A stretch of 64,000 nt of DNA, taken from positions 62,001 to 126,000 of the forward strand of contig NZ_SISK01000006.1 of assembly GCF_004310345.1 (NCBI RefSeq), given 5' to 3'. The translations under genes were made by a program, and so were the position numbers. Shown piece by piece: positions 28,407-36,205 of this stretch. This DNA is from Paracoccus subflavus (GTDB lineage Bacteria > Pseudomonadota > Alphaproteobacteria > Rhodobacterales > Rhodobacteraceae). Numbering within the stretch: position 1 is the first letter of the stretch; each line of letters starts with the position of its first letter. The notes under the pieces were generated by a model. It had not been told where the DNA came from. It ran no database searches and saw only the letters and a program-made list of their open reading frames with translations.

Positions 28407-28455
28407 TTTGCCTTGCATTTGACCACGAACCGCATCCCGGAAGGACAGGGCAGCG

Positions 28456-28926
28456 ATGGACAAGATTCCAATGACCCGCAGCGGCTATGCCGCGCTGGAA
28501 CGCGAACTGGGCGACCTGAAATCCAGGGAACGCCCCGCGATCATCCGTCAGATCGCCGAAGCCCGCGAGCATGGCGACCTGTCGGAAAACGCCGAATACC
28601 ATGCCGCGCGCGAAAAACAGGGCTTTATCGAGGGACGCATCAAGGAACTGGAATCCATCCTGTCGCGGGCCGAGGTGATCGACACCGCCAAGCTGACCGG
28701 ATCGGTCAAGTTCGGCGCCATTGTTCATGTCGTGGACGAGGATACCGACGACGAGCGCACCTATCAGATCGTGGGCGAGGCCGAGGCCGACATCGAGCGC
28801 GGGCTGCTGAACATCCGGTCCCCCCTGGCACGGGCGCTGATCGGCAAGGACGTGGGGGACAGCGTCGAGGTCACGACCCCCGGCGGCCAGCGCAGTTACG
28901 AAATCCTTGCCATCCGGTACGAGTAG
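28456..28926 (+). CDS. greA: Transcription elongation factor GreA
   Basis: RNA polymerase cleavage factor (156 residues) that rescues backtracked complexes. The N-terminal coiled coil carries the catalytic acidic tip ([22 protein letters not shown], key Asp and Glu residues about 41-44); the C-terminal FKBP-like domain ends with [24 protein letters not shown] lies upstream. It is followed after four bases by a membrane protein gene and is preceded by a structured leader. Confidence 0.96.
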   Translation: MDKIPMTRSGYAALERELGDLKSRERPAIIRQIAEAREHGDLSENAEYHAAREKQGFIEGRIKELESILSRAEVIDTAKLTGSVKFGAIVHVVDEDTDDERTYQIVGEAEADIERGLLNIRSPLARALIGKDVGDSVEVTTPGGQRSYEILAIRYE

Positions 28927-28930
28927 GCCG

Positions 28931-29857
28931 ATGTCGCTGATCGCACGGATCGCCACCCTGGCGCAGCGCGACGCCATGACCGCCGCCGGCGTCGCCCTCA
29001 GCCTGGCCTGGATTTTCCTGGTGGCGCTGTTCTGGCTGTTGTCGCCGGGGGATGGGCAGCCGCAGGGCGGGCTGTCCCGTCTGGCCACGGTTATCGCGAC
29101 GATCCTGCCCCTCGTGCTGATCTGGCTTGCCATCAGAACCGCGCGCGCCATCGCCGTCCTGCGGGCCGAAGCCGACGATCTGCGCGACCGTTTGGCCCAG
29201 TTGCGCGAGGCGGCAGAGGTTCGCGGCGCCCCGCCCCGCGCCCCGGACCGCGCGCCGCCCGACGCCAGTGGCAGCCCGGACCCGGATATCCCGCCTCGCG
29301 GCCCGGCCCCCGTGCCGGTTCGGCCGCTGCCCCGCGCGCCGGCCGATTCCCGTCCGCAGCCGCGAACGAACGGCGGGGCCCCGGTTCACGTGGATACCGA
29401 AACGCTGATCCGGGCGCTGGACTTTCCCGACGGTCCCGAGGATGCGCAGGCCATCGCGGCGCTGCGCCAGGCGCTGCAAGACCCCGATCATGCCCGCGTG
29501 CTGCGGGCCGCGCAGGACGTGGTGACCCTGCTGGCCGGGCAGGATCTGTACATGGACGACCTGTCCCCCGATCCGGCCCCGCCCGCGCTGTGGCGCCGCT
29601 TTGCCCAGGGCTTGCGCGGCAGCACGGTGGCGGCCCTGGGGGGCATCCGCGATCAGGCGGCGCTGGATACGGTGGGTGCGATGCTGGAGGCGGACGAGAT
29701 CTTTCGCGACACGGCACATCATTTCCTGCGCCATTTCGACAGTTTGCTGACCCGGCAGATCCCCCAGATGGACGATGCACAGATCGCCGTTCTGGCCCAG
29801 ACGCGGTCTGCGCGGGCCTTCATGCTGCTGGGACGCATCGCCGGGTTGTTCGGCTGA
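28931..29857 (+). CDS. Conserved membrane protein of unknown function (greA-linked)
   Basis: Protein of 308 residues not recognised by name. Two hydrophobic helices (about 18-38 and 52-72) are followed by a short helix rich in charged residues (about 74-96), a low-complexity linker dominated by Pro, Ala and Arg (about 97-153), and a C-terminal helical domain starting near VDTETLIRALDFP and containing LRAAQDVVTLLAGQDLYMDDL. The C-terminal domain is probably cytoplasmic if both helices cross the membrane. Four bases separate it from greA, so it is likely cotranscribed. No catalytic motif is visible. Confidence 0.75.
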   Translation: MSLIARIATLAQRDAMTAAGVALSLAWIFLVALFWLLSPGDGQPQGGLSRLATVIATILPLVLIWLAIRTARAIAVLRAEADDLRDRLAQLREAAEVRGAPPRAPDRAPPDASGSPDPDIPPRGPAPVPVRPLPRAPADSRPQPRTNGGAPVHVDTETLIRALDFPDGPEDAQAIAALRQALQDPDHARVLRAAQDVVTLLAGQDLYMDDLSPDPAPPALWRRFAQGLRGSTVAALGGIRDQAALDTVGAMLEADEIFRDTAHHFLRHFDSLLTRQIPQMDDAQIAVLAQTRSARAFMLLGRIAGLFG

Positions 29858-29870
29858 TCCGGCGGGCCGG

Positions 29871-30365
29871 TCAGACCGGCCTGCGCAGGATCGCGACCGG
29901 CCCCGACCAGGGCCAGCCGAACTGGCCTTGTCCGATCTGGGAAAAGCCCAGGGCCGCATGAAAGGCCATGGCGGGGCCGTTCTCGACCTCGACTTCGGCA
30001 CGCAGGCCGGGGCGTCCTGCCCGGCGGGCGATCGGCGCCATCGCCTCCAGCAGCGCGCGGCCGGTCCCCCGGCGCGGGCTGGCGACGGCGATGCCGTCGA
30101 TCACCAGATCGGCGGTGGGCGGCGCCGGCCGGAACAGGTGCCGGGCAATCCAGGGCAGGTCGGCCAGCACCCCACCGTCATGGTCGCGAAAGCCTGCCAC
30201 GCCTTGCAGGGCGCCATCCCCGCCGATCGCAGCCATGCCATGACAGGCCCGCAGGCGCGGCTGCGCCCGCAGGACGGGCGGCAGGAAATGGTGTGCCCAG
30301 AGACGCGCGGCCGCGTCCAGATGGCGATCGGGGATGGGGGTGACGATCTGCACCGGGCTTGTCAC
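29871..30365 (-). CDS. GNAT family N-acetyltransferase
   Basis: Acetyltransferase-fold protein of 164 residues. The acetyl-CoA motif is read as VASPRRGTGRALLEAMAP (P-R-R-G-T-G), with EVENGPAMAFHAALGFSQIG as the C-terminal beta-bulge region. Substrate unknown. No ATG fits: the start is taken as GTG at 30365 (VTSPVQIVT), with GTG at 30353 as the alternative. It converges with the greA-linked gene (13-base gap) and diverges from azlC. Confidence 0.75.
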   Translation of the reverse strand: MTSPVQIVTPIPDRHLDAAARLWAHHFLPPVLRAQPRLRACHGMAAIGGDGALQGVAGFRDHDGGVLADLPWIARHLFRPAPPTADLVIDGIAVASPRRGTGRALLEAMAPIARRAGRPGLRAEVEVENGPAMAFHAALGFSQIGQGQFGWPWSGPVAILRRPV

Positions 30366-30419
30366 TGATTGCGCGTCGTGCAAGCAAGGTGCCGCGATCC
30401 CGTGCCAAGCGAAAGTCCC

Positions 30420-31187
30420 ATGGCCCCGACCCCAGACTCCCGGCCCGAGCCTCGGCACCCCCGTGCCGATGACGCTCTGCCGCGCAGCGTGCGCGACACA
30501 TTCATGCTGGCCGCCGTCAGATCCCTGCCTTTTCTGATCGTGATGATCCCGTTTTCCGTCCTGTTCGGCGTGGTCGCGACCGAGGCGGGGCTGGACGTGG
30601 CGCAGGTGATGGGCTTTTCGGTGCTGGTGCTGGCGGGGGCGTCGCAGTTCACGGCAGTGCAGCTTTTGTCCGACAACGCTTCGGTTGCCATCGTCATCCT
30701 GTCCTGCCTGGCCGTCAATCTGCGCATGGCGATGTACTCCGCGTCGCTGGTTCCCTGGCTGCGGGGGGCGACAGGCCCGCAAAAGGCGTGGATCGCCTAT
30801 GCCCTGGTCGATCAAAGCTATGCCATGTCGATCCAGGAATACGAGGCCAATCCGCGCATGGCCCTGCCGCAGCGGCTGGCCTTTTTTGCGGGCGTGGCGG
30901 TGACGGTGTGCGTTCCCTGGATGGTCGGGTCCGCACTGGGCGCAACCGCGGGCCGGGCCATTCCAGACGACATCGCGCTGGATTTCGCCATGCCGATCAC
31001 CTTTCTGGCGATGATCGCGCCGATGCTGCGCACGCCCGCGCATCTGGTCGCCTGTTTCGTGGCGATCGCGGGGTCGCTGGCCCTGGCGGACCTGCCTTCG
31101 GGCATGGGGCTGCTGATCGGGGCGGTGCTGGGCATGGCGGCGGGCGCCGCCGTGGAAAGCCGGACCGGGGAAAGGTCGCGGGCATGA
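30420..31187 (+). CDS. azlC: AzlC family branched-chain amino acid permease subunit
   Basis: Inner membrane protein of 255 residues, the large subunit of an AzlCD exporter for branched-chain amino acids or analogues. Characteristic stretches are FGVVATEAGLDVAQVMGFSVLVLAGASQFTAVQLL and LAVNLRMAMYSASL, and there are about seven hydrophobic helices. The start is ATG at 30420; a TTG at 30369 in the same frame is less likely. Its TGA overlaps the azlD ATG (ATGA at 31184-31187). Confidence 0.9.
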   Translation: MAPTPDSRPEPRHPRADDALPRSVRDTFMLAAVRSLPFLIVMIPFSVLFGVVATEAGLDVAQVMGFSVLVLAGASQFTAVQLLSDNASVAIVILSCLAVNLRMAMYSASLVPWLRGATGPQKAWIAYALVDQSYAMSIQEYEANPRMALPQRLAFFAGVAVTVCVPWMVGSALGATAGRAIPDDIALDFAMPITFLAMIAPMLRTPAHLVACFVAIAGSLALADLPSGMGLLIGAVLGMAAGAAVESRTGERSRA

Positions 31188-31513
31188 CTGGCCTGTCCGA
31201 CACGACCGTCTGGCTGGTGATCGTGGTGCTGGGGATCGGCACCTTCCTGATCCGCTGGTCCTTTCTAGGGGCGCTTGGCAATCGGGACATGCCGCCTTGG
31301 GTGCTGCGGCTGCTGCGCTATACGCCCGTTGCCGTCCTGCCCGCCCTGGTCGCGCCGCTGGTGGTCTGGCCCGCCGCGACTGGCGGCCAGATGGACCCGG
31401 CACGGATGGCGGCTGCCGCGGCGACGGTGGCGGTCGGCCTGTGGACCCGGAACATGATCCTGGCGATCCTGGCCGGGGCCGTCACCCTGTTCGGCCTGCT
31501 CTACATGTTATAG
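31184..31513 (+). CDS. azlD: AzlD family branched-chain amino acid transport subunit
   Basis: Small membrane partner of AzlC, 109 residues, with about four hydrophobic helices. IGTFLIRWSFLGALGNRDMPPWVLRLLRYTPVAVLPAL is typical of AzlD. It is translationally coupled to azlC by ATGA. Its last 13 bases overlap the convergent lipoprotein gene. Substrate preference is not readable. Confidence 0.9.
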   Translation: MTGLSDTTVWLVIVVLGIGTFLIRWSFLGALGNRDMPPWVLRLLRYTPVAVLPALVAPLVVWPAATGGQMDPARMAAAAATVAVGLWTRNMILAILAGAVTLFGLLYML

Positions 31514-32124
31514 CCGACGATCCGTCCGTCCCTTTGGCGCAGCAGCACATCGTGGTTGTTGGCCGGATCGCCGTCCATGTGGCGCTTAGACTGCACGTTC
31601 GGCAGCGTCAGGAACCAGTTGCGCAGCCGGATCGGGCTGAAGCCCGTGGGCGCGCCTTCGAAGCCCGGCACGCGGCGCAGTGCCTGCCCGGTATTGACTG
31701 CACAAAAGCTTTTGGGCGAGGCGCCCTGCGTCTCGATCGCCCGAATCGCGGCCTCGGCGACTTCGGGGCTGACGAACACGGTATCCTCGGCCACCCAATA
31801 GGTGCGGCGCGCGTGATAGTCGATGTAGAAGTTCTTGAAATTGTCGGTAATCCCGTACAGCACGTCGTTGCGTTCGGGGATACGCGGATGCTGCCAGCTT
31901 CCCGCCGGGTCATAGATCACCCGATGGCTGCCGTTGATCATCAGCCCGGAATGGCCGCCCTCGCCGCGCGGGATGCCGATCACTGTCAGAAGCGTGATCG
32001 ACGGCGGCTCGGGCGAGACATAGCGGGCCGCCCGGACCTCCTCGTCAGTGGCCCAGATGCTCTGCGCGCCGCAGGCCGACAATGCGGCCGGCACTGCCGC
32101 CGCCAGGAACACACGTCTTTTCAT
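31501..32124 (-). CDS. Lipoprotein, possible permuted NlpC/P60 (papain-like) fold
   Basis: Lipoprotein of 207 residues with lipobox LSAC (Cys18). I do not recognise a named family. GGHSGLMINGSHRVIYDPAGSW (His58) followed much later by SPKSFCAVNTGQALRRVPGF (Cys141) gives the order His then Cys seen in circularly permuted NlpC/P60 proteins such as YiiX/YaeF and LRAT. These act as amidases or acyltransferases. The fold and activity are inference. It converges with azlD and lies upstream of the small cytochrome oxidase subunit, on the same strand. Confidence 0.65.
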   Translation of the reverse strand: MKRRVFLAAAVPAALSACGAQSIWATDEEVRAARYVSPEPPSITLLTVIGIPRGEGGHSGLMINGSHRVIYDPAGSWQHPRIPERNDVLYGITDNFKNFYIDYHARRTYWVAEDTVFVSPEVAEAAIRAIETQGASPKSFCAVNTGQALRRVPGFEGAPTGFSPIRLRNWFLTLPNVQSKRHMDGDPANNHDVLLRQRDGRIVGYNM

Positions 32125-32142
32125 GAAAAACCCTGCCCGCGA

Positions 32143-32295
32143 TCAGCTGTTGACTAGCGCCAGAAAGATCAGCGTCAGGATCGACAGACCCGCGACCCAT
32201 CCGGCAAACCTAATGAATCCGGCAAAGGTCTTCTTGTGGTCGGTGATGTCCATCGTGCCGACCTGGTGTTCGGTAACTTCGTGCTTCGAGGCCAT
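32143..32295 (-). CDS. ctaH: aa3-type cytochrome c oxidase subunit IV
   Basis: Protein of only 50 residues: MASKHEVTEHQVGTMDIT, a short basic stretch, then one membrane helix (about 25-48, FAGFIRFAGWVAGLS onward) ending in LVNS. It closely resembles the 49-residue fourth subunit of the Paracoccus denitrificans aa3 oxidase, which also begins MASHHE and ends LANS. That subunit packs beside subunits I and III and is not needed for activity. The main cta genes are not in the window. It lies between the lipoprotein gene and the MBL hydrolase. Confidence 0.88.
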   Translation of the reverse strand: MASKHEVTEHQVGTMDITDHKKTFAGFIRFAGWVAGLSILTLIFLALVNS

Positions 32296-32349
32296 GGGCC
32301 GTCCTCCTGTCCGTGTCGGTTCCCGCGATAGCCGAAACCGCGCGTCCTG

Positions 32350-33372
32350 TCACGCCCCCCACAGGACTGCGCCATTCCGATATCCCGCAACCCGCGCCAG
32401 CCCCCGATGCCGCAGGTGGTTCATATGGGCCATCGCCTCGACCAGGGCCAGGTTGAACTCGGATTCGCCGATGCGACGGCGGAACAGGATGTCGAAACAG
32501 CCCACCGCCGTGCGCGGGCCGTCGCGCAGGGCTGCGGCCAGCCGCTCCAGCGCCGTGTGATGGTTGTCGATCAACTGCTCCAGCCGGGTGGGCAGGCCGG
32601 TGAAGGGCAGCTTGTGGCCGGGCAGGACCAGATGGCCCGGCCGGGCCAGCCCGGCCATCTGCGTGCAACTGTCCAGCCACTCGCCAACGGGATCGGCCTG
32701 CGGCTCGGTCGCATAGACCCCCAGATTGGGCGAAATCGAGGGCAGCAACTGATCGCCCCCGATCACGAGATCGTCATCCAGCGACCAGAAGGTTGCATGG
32801 CAGGGCGCATGGCCGTGGCCCATGGCGATGCGCCAGCGGCGGCCGCCGAACCCGATATCCTGCCCCTCTGCCAGACGGGTGAATCCCAGGGGCAGCGGAT
32901 GGACCACGTCGGCAAAGTTGAAGGGTTTCTGGCCCGCCCGCCGTGCCAGCAGATCCTCGGGCATCCCGGCGCGACGCCAGAAGGTCAGCGTTTCGGGGGC
33001 GGGAACGTCCTGCCGGTCCAGGACCAGCATCCGCGCCATCAGCCAGGCGGTCCGGCTGATCAGCAATTCGGCTTCGTCGCGGGCCATGAACCAGCCCGCA
33101 AGGCCGATATGGTCGGGATGGTGATGCGTTCCGATCACCCGCCGGATCGGACCCCCGCCCAGCGGTCCCGCCAGCAAGGCGCCCCATGCGTCGCGGCTGG
33201 CGGGCGTGTCAAAGCCTGTATCGACCAGCGTCCAGCCATCGCCCTCGTCCAGCGCATAGACGTTGACGTGGTCCAGCGCCATGGGCAGCGGCAGGCGCAT
33301 CCACAACACGCCCGGCGCCACCGTCACGGCCTCGCCATGGGCGGGCGGGGCATCGAAAGGAAAGGCGATCAC
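32350..33372 (-). CDS. MBL-fold metallo-hydrolase
   Basis: Metallo-beta-lactamase-fold hydrolase of 340 residues. THHHPDHIGLAG (82-93) is the di-metal motif; a later GHGHAPCHATFWS and GHLVLPGHKLPF supply further histidines. A C-terminal helical domain with a wHTH-like look (FDILFRRRIGESEFNLALVEAMAHMNHL) is typical of the glyoxalase-II-like LACTB2 group. The start is GTG at 33372, overlapping the acyl-CoA dehydrogenase stop (GTGA, 33369-33372), so the two are made together. It may hydrolyse a thioester made in that pathway; substrate unknown. Confidence 0.85.
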   Translation of the reverse strand: MIAFPFDAPPAHGEAVTVAPGVLWMRLPLPMALDHVNVYALDEGDGWTLVDTGFDTPASRDAWGALLAGPLGGGPIRRVIGTHHHPDHIGLAGWFMARDEAELLISRTAWLMARMLVLDRQDVPAPETLTFWRRAGMPEDLLARRAGQKPFNFADVVHPLPLGFTRLAEGQDIGFGGRRWRIAMGHGHAPCHATFWSLDDDLVIGGDQLLPSISPNLGVYATEPQADPVGEWLDSCTQMAGLARPGHLVLPGHKLPFTGLPTRLEQLIDNHHTALERLAAALRDGPRTAVGCFDILFRRRIGESEFNLALVEAMAHMNHLRHRGLARVAGYRNGAVLWGA

Positions 33373-35066
33373 GCTGCGAAATCGCCGGCCAGCGCCGCAT
33401 CGTCGATGCCGGTCAGGTCGTCCAGGCCCGCCAGCGCCTCGGCCAGGTCCGATACATGCCGCGGCAGCACGCGGGCCATGAACACCCTGGCCAGCGCCCG
33501 GTGCCGGTCGCCCCCCGCCTGCGCCGCGCGCAGGTGAAAGAACCCGCCCAACACCCGCGCAAAGGCGGTCAGATAGGGCACCGCCCCGGCAAAGCGGGCC
33601 GGCAGGTCGCGCTCCAGCAGGGTTTGCGTTGCCTCGCGCAGGGTTTCCGCCGCTTGCCAGACCTGGTTGGCCATCTGCGGATGGTCGGCCTGCGCGGCCT
33701 TGGCGCTGTCCGCGATCTCGTCCAGCAGGCGCAGGGCGGCGTCGCCGCCGTCCGACAGCTTGCGGCCGACCAGATCCATGGCCTGGATGCCGTTGGTGCC
33801 TTCGTAGATGGGCGTGATGCGCACGTCGCGCAGATACTGGGCGGCGCCGGTTTCCTCGACATAGCCCATGCCGCCATGGACCTGGATGCCCATGTCGGCC
33901 ACGCGGCAGCCGACATCGGTGCCATAGGCCTTGGCGATGGGGGTCAGAAAGGCCGCGCGGGCGGCATGGACCGCGTCGCCCGTGGCGCGTTCCAGGTCGA
34001 TGGCGGTGGCGCAGGCCAGGCCGATGGCGCGGGCCGCAAAAACCTCGGCCCGGGCGGTGGCCAGCATCCGGCGCACGTCGGGGTGCCCGATGATCGGTCC
34101 CATCTGGTTGCGGTCGGCGGCATAGGCGACGGCCTGCTGCAGGGCGGCCTCGGCCACGCCGACACCCTGCATCCCGACGCCCAGCCGGGCCACGTTCATC
34201 ATGGTGAACATCGCGGCCATGCCCTTGTGCTCGTCCCCGACCATCCAGCCCGTCGCGCCCTCGAAGCTCATCACGCAAGTCGGGCTGCCATGGATGCCCA
34301 GCTTCTCTTCGAGACTGACGACCTTGAGGCTGTTAGCGACGCCCGGCCGCCCACTGTCGTCGGGAATGAACTTGGGCACCATGAACAGGCTGATGCCACG
34401 CGTGCCCTTGGGGGCGCCGGGCAGGCGCGCCAGAACCAGATGGCAGACGTTTTCCGTCACGTCGCTGTCGCCCCAGGTGATATAGATCTTCTGCCCGGTC
34501 ACGCGATAGGTGCCGTCGTCCTGCGGCTCGGCCCGGGTCACAAGCGCGCCCACGTCGCTGCCGGCGCCGGGTTCGGTCAGGTTCATGGTGCCGGACCATT
34601 CGCCGGAAATCAGCTTGGGCAGATACAATGCCTTCAGGTCGTCGCTGGCGTGATGTTCCAGCGCCTCGATCTGGCCCTGGGTCAGCAGCGGGTTCAACTG
34701 CAACGCCAGGCAGGCGCCCGACATCATCTCGGCCACGGCCATGTTCAGCGCCTGCGGCAGGCCCATGCCGCCGTGCTGGGGATCGGCCGCCAGCCCGACC
34801 CAGCCGCCCTCGGCGATGGCGCGGAACCCGTTCTCGTAACCGGGCGACGACCGCACGCGGCCATTTTCCAGCATCGCCGGATGCTCGTCACCGGCGCGGT
34901 TCAGGGGGGCCAGCACGTTGGTTGCCAGCTTTCCCGCCTCGTCCAGGATCGCGGCGGCAGTATCGGCCGTCGCCTCGGCAAAGCGATCCGTTTCGGCAAG
35001 GTCGCGGAACGCCACGACATGGTTCAGGATAAACTCGATCTGCGCGACCGGCGCCTTGTAGCCCAT
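33369..35066 (-). CDS. Acyl-CoA dehydrogenase with C-terminal ACDH domain
   Basis: FAD enzyme of 565 residues, longer than classical acyl-CoA dehydrogenases because of an extra C-terminal domain. NLTEPGAGSDVGALVTRA and QKIYITWGDSD mark the FAD/acyl site; VARLGVGMQGVGVAEAALQQAVAYAADRNQ is the helical core; GGMGYVEETGAAQYLRDVRITPIYEGTNGIQAMDL carries the C-terminal FAD motif. Members include DmdC (methylmercaptopropionyl-CoA) and long-chain enzymes; which one cannot be said. Electrons would go to ETF and ETF-QO (etfD, 26559-28229). It is coupled to the MBL hydrolase. Confidence 0.9.
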   Translation of the reverse strand: MGYKAPVAQIEFILNHVVAFRDLAETDRFAEATADTAAAILDEAGKLATNVLAPLNRAGDEHPAMLENGRVRSSPGYENGFRAIAEGGWVGLAADPQHGGMGLPQALNMAVAEMMSGACLALQLNPLLTQGQIEALEHHASDDLKALYLPKLISGEWSGTMNLTEPGAGSDVGALVTRAEPQDDGTYRVTGQKIYITWGDSDVTENVCHLVLARLPGAPKGTRGISLFMVPKFIPDDSGRPGVANSLKVVSLEEKLGIHGSPTCVMSFEGATGWMVGDEHKGMAAMFTMMNVARLGVGMQGVGVAEAALQQAVAYAADRNQMGPIIGHPDVRRMLATARAEVFAARAIGLACATAIDLERATGDAVHAARAAFLTPIAKAYGTDVGCRVADMGIQVHGGMGYVEETGAAQYLRDVRITPIYEGTNGIQAMDLVGRKLSDGGDAALRLLDEIADSAKAAQADHPQMANQVWQAAETLREATQTLLERDLPARFAGAVPYLTAFARVLGGFFHLRAAQAGGDRHRALARVFMARVLPRHVSDLAEALAGLDDLTGIDDAALAGDFAA

Positions 35067-35180
35067 CTGGTCCCCTTCCCTTCGCGCCTTGGCAATCGGT
35101 CCCGGCGCCACTATCAAAACCTCTGTTCCGGCCATCTTAGGGGGCTTGGGGCCAGGCTCAACCAAAACCCGGCGTCACGG

Positions 35181-36128
35181 ATGCAGACCGAACGATTGTT
35201 GCCAGACCAGATGGGCATGGCCCGCGCCGCGATCCTGCTGGCGGGGGGACAGGTCGTGGCGATCCCGACCGAGACGGTTTACGGCCTTGCGGGCGATGCG
35301 CGCAACGGCCAGGCGGTCGCGCGGATCTATGAGGCCAAGGGCCGCCCGTCGTTCAATCCGCTGATCGTGCATGTCCCCGACATTGAAGCCGCCCGGACCA
35401 TCGCCGACCTGACGCCCCAGGGCGAACGGCTGGCCCAGGCCTTCTGGCCCGGCGCGCTGACCCTGGTGCTGCCCATGCGTTCCGATGCCGGGGTCGCGTC
35501 GCTGGTCACGGCGGGCCTTTCAACCATCGCCATCCGCGTCCCGGCCCATCCGGTGGCCCAGGCCCTGCTGCGTCTGACCGGCCCGCTGGCCGCGCCTTCG
35601 GCCAACCAATCGGGCCGGATCAGCCCGACAAGCGCGGATCACGTGCTGGACCCCGATGGCGGGCTGGACGGACGCATCAGTGCCGTGCTGGATGCCGGAG
35701 CCTGCCCGGTCGGGCTGGAATCCACCATTGTCGGCTGGCCCGACAACCGCGCCACCCTGCTGCGCCCCGGCGGCATCCCGGCCGAGACGATCGCCGATGT
35801 GCTGGGCCATCCGCTTGCGCCGCACCGGGGCGATCCCGTCGCGCCCCTTGCGCCGGGCCAACTGACCAGCCACTACGCGCCGAACGCCTCGCTGCGCCTG
35901 AACGCGACCGAGCCCCGCCCTGGCGAGACGTATATCGCGTTTGGCGCCCCCGGCCCCCTCAGCCTGTCCGAAGCCGGCGATCCGGTTCAGGCGGCGGCCC
36001 GCCTGTTCGACACCCTGCGCCGCGCCGACCGCGAGGGCCATCCGATCGCCGTGGCGCCCATCCCGGACCACGGGCTTGGCGCCGCGATCAACGACCGCCT
36101 GCGCCGCGCCGCCGCCCCGCGGGGCTGA
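35181..36128 (+). CDS. tsaC: Threonylcarbamoyl-AMP synthase (Sua5/YrdC/YwlC family)
   Basis: Makes threonylcarbamoyl-AMP from threonine, bicarbonate and ATP for the universal t6A37 tRNA modification (315 residues). YrdC domain motifs: IPTETVYGLAGDARN, KGRPSFNPLIVHV, and APSANQSGRISPTSADHV; a C-terminal Sua5 domain (from GQLTSHYAPNASL) marks the longer Sua5 form. ATG at 35181 is the first methionine beyond the divergent dehydrogenase. The frame is open across that neighbour but not coding there. A repeat element with hairpin follows. Confidence 0.92.
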   Translation: MQTERLLPDQMGMARAAILLAGGQVVAIPTETVYGLAGDARNGQAVARIYEAKGRPSFNPLIVHVPDIEAARTIADLTPQGERLAQAFWPGALTLVLPMRSDAGVASLVTAGLSTIAIRVPAHPVAQALLRLTGPLAAPSANQSGRISPTSADHVLDPDGGLDGRISAVLDAGACPVGLESTIVGWPDNRATLLRPGGIPAETIADVLGHPLAPHRGDPVAPLAPGQLTSHYAPNASLRLNATEPRPGETYIAFGAPGPLSLSEAGDPVQAAARLFDTLRRADREGHPIAVAPIPDHGLGAAINDRLRRAAAPRG

Positions 36129-36135
36129 GGCCGGG

Positions 36136-36200
36136 TTCGGGCTCTTTGCCTTGAAAAAACATCCCGGGGGAGTCCGAAGGACGGGGGCAGCGCCCCCGGC
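36136..36200. repeat. GC-rich palindromic repeat element, intergenic copy
   Basis: The gap between tsaC and convergent gdh holds a hairpin CGGGGGC (36182-36188)-AGC-GCCCCCG (36192-36198). On the minus strand it is followed by GGACTCCCCCGGGATGTTT and a T-run. The same layout, hairpin then GGACCCCCCGGGGTATTT, occurs inside hrpB at 39860-39909. Elements of this look are common after genes in Rhodobacteraceae (from memory). It probably also acts as a terminator for one or both genes. Confidence 0.65.
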
Positions 36201-36205
36201 ACCGG

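Noticed and set aside
26799..28940. Open frame of 713 codons on the plus strand
   Set aside because: Antisense shadow of etfD running into greA; the true proteins are both recognised.
31501..31513. Overlap of azlD and the lipoprotein gene as a sign of a wrong frame
   Set aside because: Both ends are well supported by protein pattern, and short convergent overlaps occur at several other places in the window.
33456..35180. Long upstream extension of the tsaC frame
   Set aside because: Lies antisense to the acyl-CoA dehydrogenase; conserved YrdC homology begins only after 35181.
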